A stretch of 43,365 bases of DNA from Candidatus Electryonea clarkiae. GTDB lineage: Bacteria > Electryoneota > Electryoneia > Electryoneales > Electryoneaceae. How positions within the stretch are numbered: position 1 is the first letter of the stretch; each line of letters begins with the position of its first letter. Below the pieces are notes generated by a model, which saw only the letters and a list, made by a program, of their open reading frames with translations, did not search any database and was not told where the DNA came from. The stretch lies in contig JAVCCM010000165.1 of NCBI GenBank assembly GCA_030765455.1, positions 1 to 43,365 on the forward strand, in the 5' to 3' direction. The position numbers and the translations under genes were made by a program. Shown one piece after another: positions 41,288-43,365 of this stretch.

Positions 41288-42826
41288 ATGACTCAATCCG
41301 GACTAAATCCCCAAACAGGGAAAGACCTGACAAAACGTGAGAAGGGCTGGATAGTTTTTGCGCTGATGATAAGCGTGGCACTGGCGGCTATTGACGTCAC
41401 TATTGTCAGTACTGCGCTTCCTACTATTGTAGCAGAACTTTCCGGTGTTGCACTCTACAGTCTGCTTGTATCAGTTTATCTGCTTACCTCCACCACCAGT
41501 GTGCCGCTTTACGGACAGCTTGCGGATAACCTGGGACGTAAACCTGTTCTTATCTGGGGGATTGTACTCTTCACTTTTTCCTCGTTTCTCTGCACCCAGG
41601 CGGCGACAATGGTGCAGCTTATTATGTTCCGCGCGCTACAGGGGTTGGGTGCAGGCGCGATCCTTCCGATGACAATGACGATCATCGGGGATCTGTTCAG
41701 CATCGAGGAACGTGCTCGTTACCAGGGATTCTTCAGTGGAGTCTGGGGAGTGTCGAGCATTGTCGGTCCCGCATTGGGCGCGTTGATACTGACTTTCTGG
41801 ACTTGGCAGGGGATATTTTATATAAACCTGCCTGTGGGAGCGCTGGCGGTTTTTCTCGTTCTGAGATTCTTTCACGAACATAAAGTCTCCAGCCACCGTT
41901 CGGTCGATGTCTGGGGCGCTTTACTGATGACTGCCGGAGTAGGTGCGTTTTTGCTTGCTGTCGAGGGGAGGCTCTTCGGGGAAACCTTTAACGCCGGGCT
42001 TTACTTTGCCGCAATTGCCTGCATTATTGTCCTTGTTTTTGTCGAGAAGAATGTTGAATCCCCATTATTGCCCATGTCCCTTTTTAAGAAGCGAATAATC
42101 GGGGTCAGCTACCTGGTCGCCATATTCGGCGGGATTACACAGTTTGGCGTAACATCATTTATCCCCCTGTTCGTTCAGGGCGCGATGGGCGGAACACCTT
42201 TAAGTGTCGGGCTGACAATGGCGCCGATGGCGATAGGCTGGCCCATCGGAAGCATTATGAGCGGGAAACTGATTTTGAAAACCGGTTATAAACGGGTCTT
42301 GTTCGCGGGGATGGCTATCGGTGTCTTCGGTTCATCCATGCTGCTGATAATTGGCAGCGCCACACCCCTGATCGCCGTGATGGGAATTGTGGTAACCATC
42401 GGGTTTTCAATGGGCTTGACCACAACACCTGTCATAATTGCCGTCCAGAACGCTGTGGAATGGAAACAACGTGGAATCACTACCGCACTCAACCAGTTCA
42501 GCCGTACTATCGGAGGTGTGTTAGGTGTGGCAGTGATGGGTGCGCTGCTCAACAACCGTCTGAGCGAATACCTGAACAATTCCACCCTGACAGCCGGACA
42601 GAAAGCGAGCGATCTAATACGTGATATGCTCGACCCGTCAAAACGTGACGCTTACGCTCCCGATATCCTCCAATCAGTCCGCCTCGACCTGGCAGATGCA
42701 CTCAATACAGCATATCTCCTACCTTTCATAGCCGCTGTAATAGCCCTACTCCTGATTTTCTTCTTTTTCCCCGGTGGCAAAGTAGAAAAGCTGAAATTCA
42801 ATAATAACAAAAAACGCCCGATGTAG
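41288..42826 (+). CDS. MFS drug:H+ antiporter, DHA2 family (EmrB/QacA type)
   Basis: 512 residues with 14 predicted membrane helices. TM1 'FALMISVALAAIDVTIVSTA' carries the family motif D1-like 'LDxTIVNVALP' pattern. Motif A 'GQLADNLGRKPVLIWG' lies between TM2 and TM3, and motif C-like 'GVWGVSSIVGPALGALI' in TM5. It exports hydrophobic or cationic compounds using the proton gradient. The ribosome site is weak (GGAG 15 nt upstream). No membrane fusion partner (EmrA) is adjacent. A 9-bp perfect hairpin follows the stop codon at once. Confidence 0.92.
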   Translation: MTQSGLNPQTGKDLTKREKGWIVFALMISVALAAIDVTIVSTALPTIVAELSGVALYSLLVSVYLLTSTTSVPLYGQLADNLGRKPVLIWGIVLFTFSSFLCTQAATMVQLIMFRALQGLGAGAILPMTMTIIGDLFSIEERARYQGFFSGVWGVSSIVGPALGALILTFWTWQGIFYINLPVGALAVFLVLRFFHEHKVSSHRSVDVWGALLMTAGVGAFLLAVEGRLFGETFNAGLYFAAIACIIVLVFVEKNVESPLLPMSLFKKRIIGVSYLVAIFGGITQFGVTSFIPLFVQGAMGGTPLSVGLTMAPMAIGWPIGSIMSGKLILKTGYKRVLFAGMAIGVFGSSMLLIIGSATPLIAVMGIVVTIGFSMGLTTTPVIIAVQNAVEWKQRGITTALNQFSRTIGGVLGVAVMGALLNNRLSEYLNNSTLTAGQKASDLIRDMLDPSKRDAYAPDILQSVRLDLADALNTAYLLPFIAAVIALLLIFFFFPGGKVEKLKFNNNKKRPM

Positions 42827-42846
42827 CCCTGATTCTTGAATCAGGG
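42827..42846 (+). repeat. Perfect hairpin after the MFS stop codon
   Basis: CCCTGATTC, TT, GAATCAGGG. It starts at the base after the stop codon. There is no following T-run, so it may be an RNA-stabilising hairpin or a REP-type element rather than an intrinsic terminator. Confidence 0.6.
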
Positions 42847-42964
42847 GAGAATGATGCGTTTATACGATGATGAAGGATTTGAAGTTGTTTATCAGGAGTA
42901 GAATCCAGGGGATGAAAATCTGTTAGTTGTGCAATAAGTGCAGATACAGGAAAGTTAGAGCCGA

Positions 42965-43165
42965 ATGACGATGATCTTGGAAACCTCAATCCAGGCAAAA
43001 TTCCTCGTCCCAATGGCAGTCAGCCTGGGATTCGGTGTACTATTCTCAACAGGAATAACCCTCGTCCTTGTCCCGGCTCTGTACTTGATTTTAGAGGATA
43101 TTAAAGGACTGTTTACCAGTAAATCTGAAGAAATCACCGAGGATATCAAAGCAGAATTGACTTAA
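42965..43165 (+). pseudogene. 3' fragment of a second RND pump gene
   Basis: A 66-codon frame matching the last residues of the pump at 34328-37504 ('ILETSIQAKFLVPMAVSLGF' to 'ITEDIKAELT'), with most base changes silent. Similarity continues past the stop codon through the family D REP (43209-43237). The rest of the gene is absent upstream, where unrelated sequence after the MFS gene begins. It is a remnant of a diverged paralogue that had been under selection. Confidence 0.85.
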
Positions 43166-43208
43166 ACAAATAGATTTATCAACCAAAGTTATATGAATAT
43201 GCTATATG

Positions 43209-43237
43209 CCCCCGTTGGCTTTGTCCAACGGGGTTTT
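43209..43237 (+). repeat. REP family D, third copy
   Basis: CCCCGTTGG, CTTTGT, CCAACGGGG, TTTT, preceded by the same 'ATATGCTATATG' as the copy at 37548. It follows the RND fragment exactly as the first copy follows the intact RND gene. The remaining 128 bp to the window end show no feature. Confidence 0.88.
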
Positions 43238-43365
43238 ATGCCAAAAGCGTACACAGTTGCGAAGGGATGAAGTTTACTTGAAGGTTTTTGGAAACTGTTT
43301 GTAGTGCAATACTGAACACAAGCCGAAAATAAGGGGCATTTTCATAGCGGTAAACTGTGACAGGC

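Noticed and set aside
1..43365. tRNA or rRNA genes
   Set aside because: No cloverleaf with a GTTCRANNC T-arm or conserved rRNA segment was noticed on either strand by eye.

Overview
The window looks like a chromosome segment from an uncultured bacterium of the FCB group (Bacteroidota/Calditrichota/Marinimicrobia-like lineages). Five large secreted proteins end in a 'YPNPFNP...GIYFIHA.VPGKM' type A sorting domain of the type IX secretion system (T9SS). They sit beside a short flagellin with a sigma-28 promoter and an RND efflux operon. The exact phylum cannot be fixed from this sequence. Intergenic regions are full of short palindromic repeats.

Layout. 1-119: 3' end (domains V and VI) of a group II intron whose last bases form the 3' end of an antisense single-chain restriction-modification gene (111-2783). 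3078-9637 (minus strand): a phage head module of small acidic protein, decoration-like protein, major capsid protein, two unknown proteins, terminase large subunit and portal. No tail, lysis, protease or integrase gene is seen, and host-type repeats lie between the head genes. 9977-10558: a divergent XRE regulator whose linker is built from three REP hairpins. 10679-13501: an LRR-Roc-COR (ROCO) GTPase. 14083-28263: a run of five T9SS cargo proteins, two LVIVD-type and three with seven FG-GAP-like repeats. Between them lie an aldo/keto reductase relative that has lost its catalytic tetrad, a gutted paralogue of 29 codons, and an IS110 element inserted in a REP. 28722-30547: OsmC-like protein and flagellin. 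31044-37504: marR, outer membrane factor, membrane fusion protein and RND pump, in one operon. 37548-38276: a RAYT transposase between inverted REPs, abutting a truncated HicB-like gene. 38487-42826: serine beta-lactamase-like protein, an unknown exported protein and a DHA2 drug/H+ antiporter. 42965-43165: a fragment of a second RND pump gene.

Most notable result: the IS110 element (22453-23655) can be read completely. Both ends, the CT core, the non-coding bridge RNA with all four guide segments, and a promoter formed only on circularisation can be read from the bases. The target guides match the REP flank into which the element has inserted, and an unoccupied copy of the same target lies 6 kb away at 16541-16555. 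The second notable result is a set of REP-like families in which the loop is constant and the stem changes by compensatory pairs. All functional statements are by motif reading; no database search was possible.
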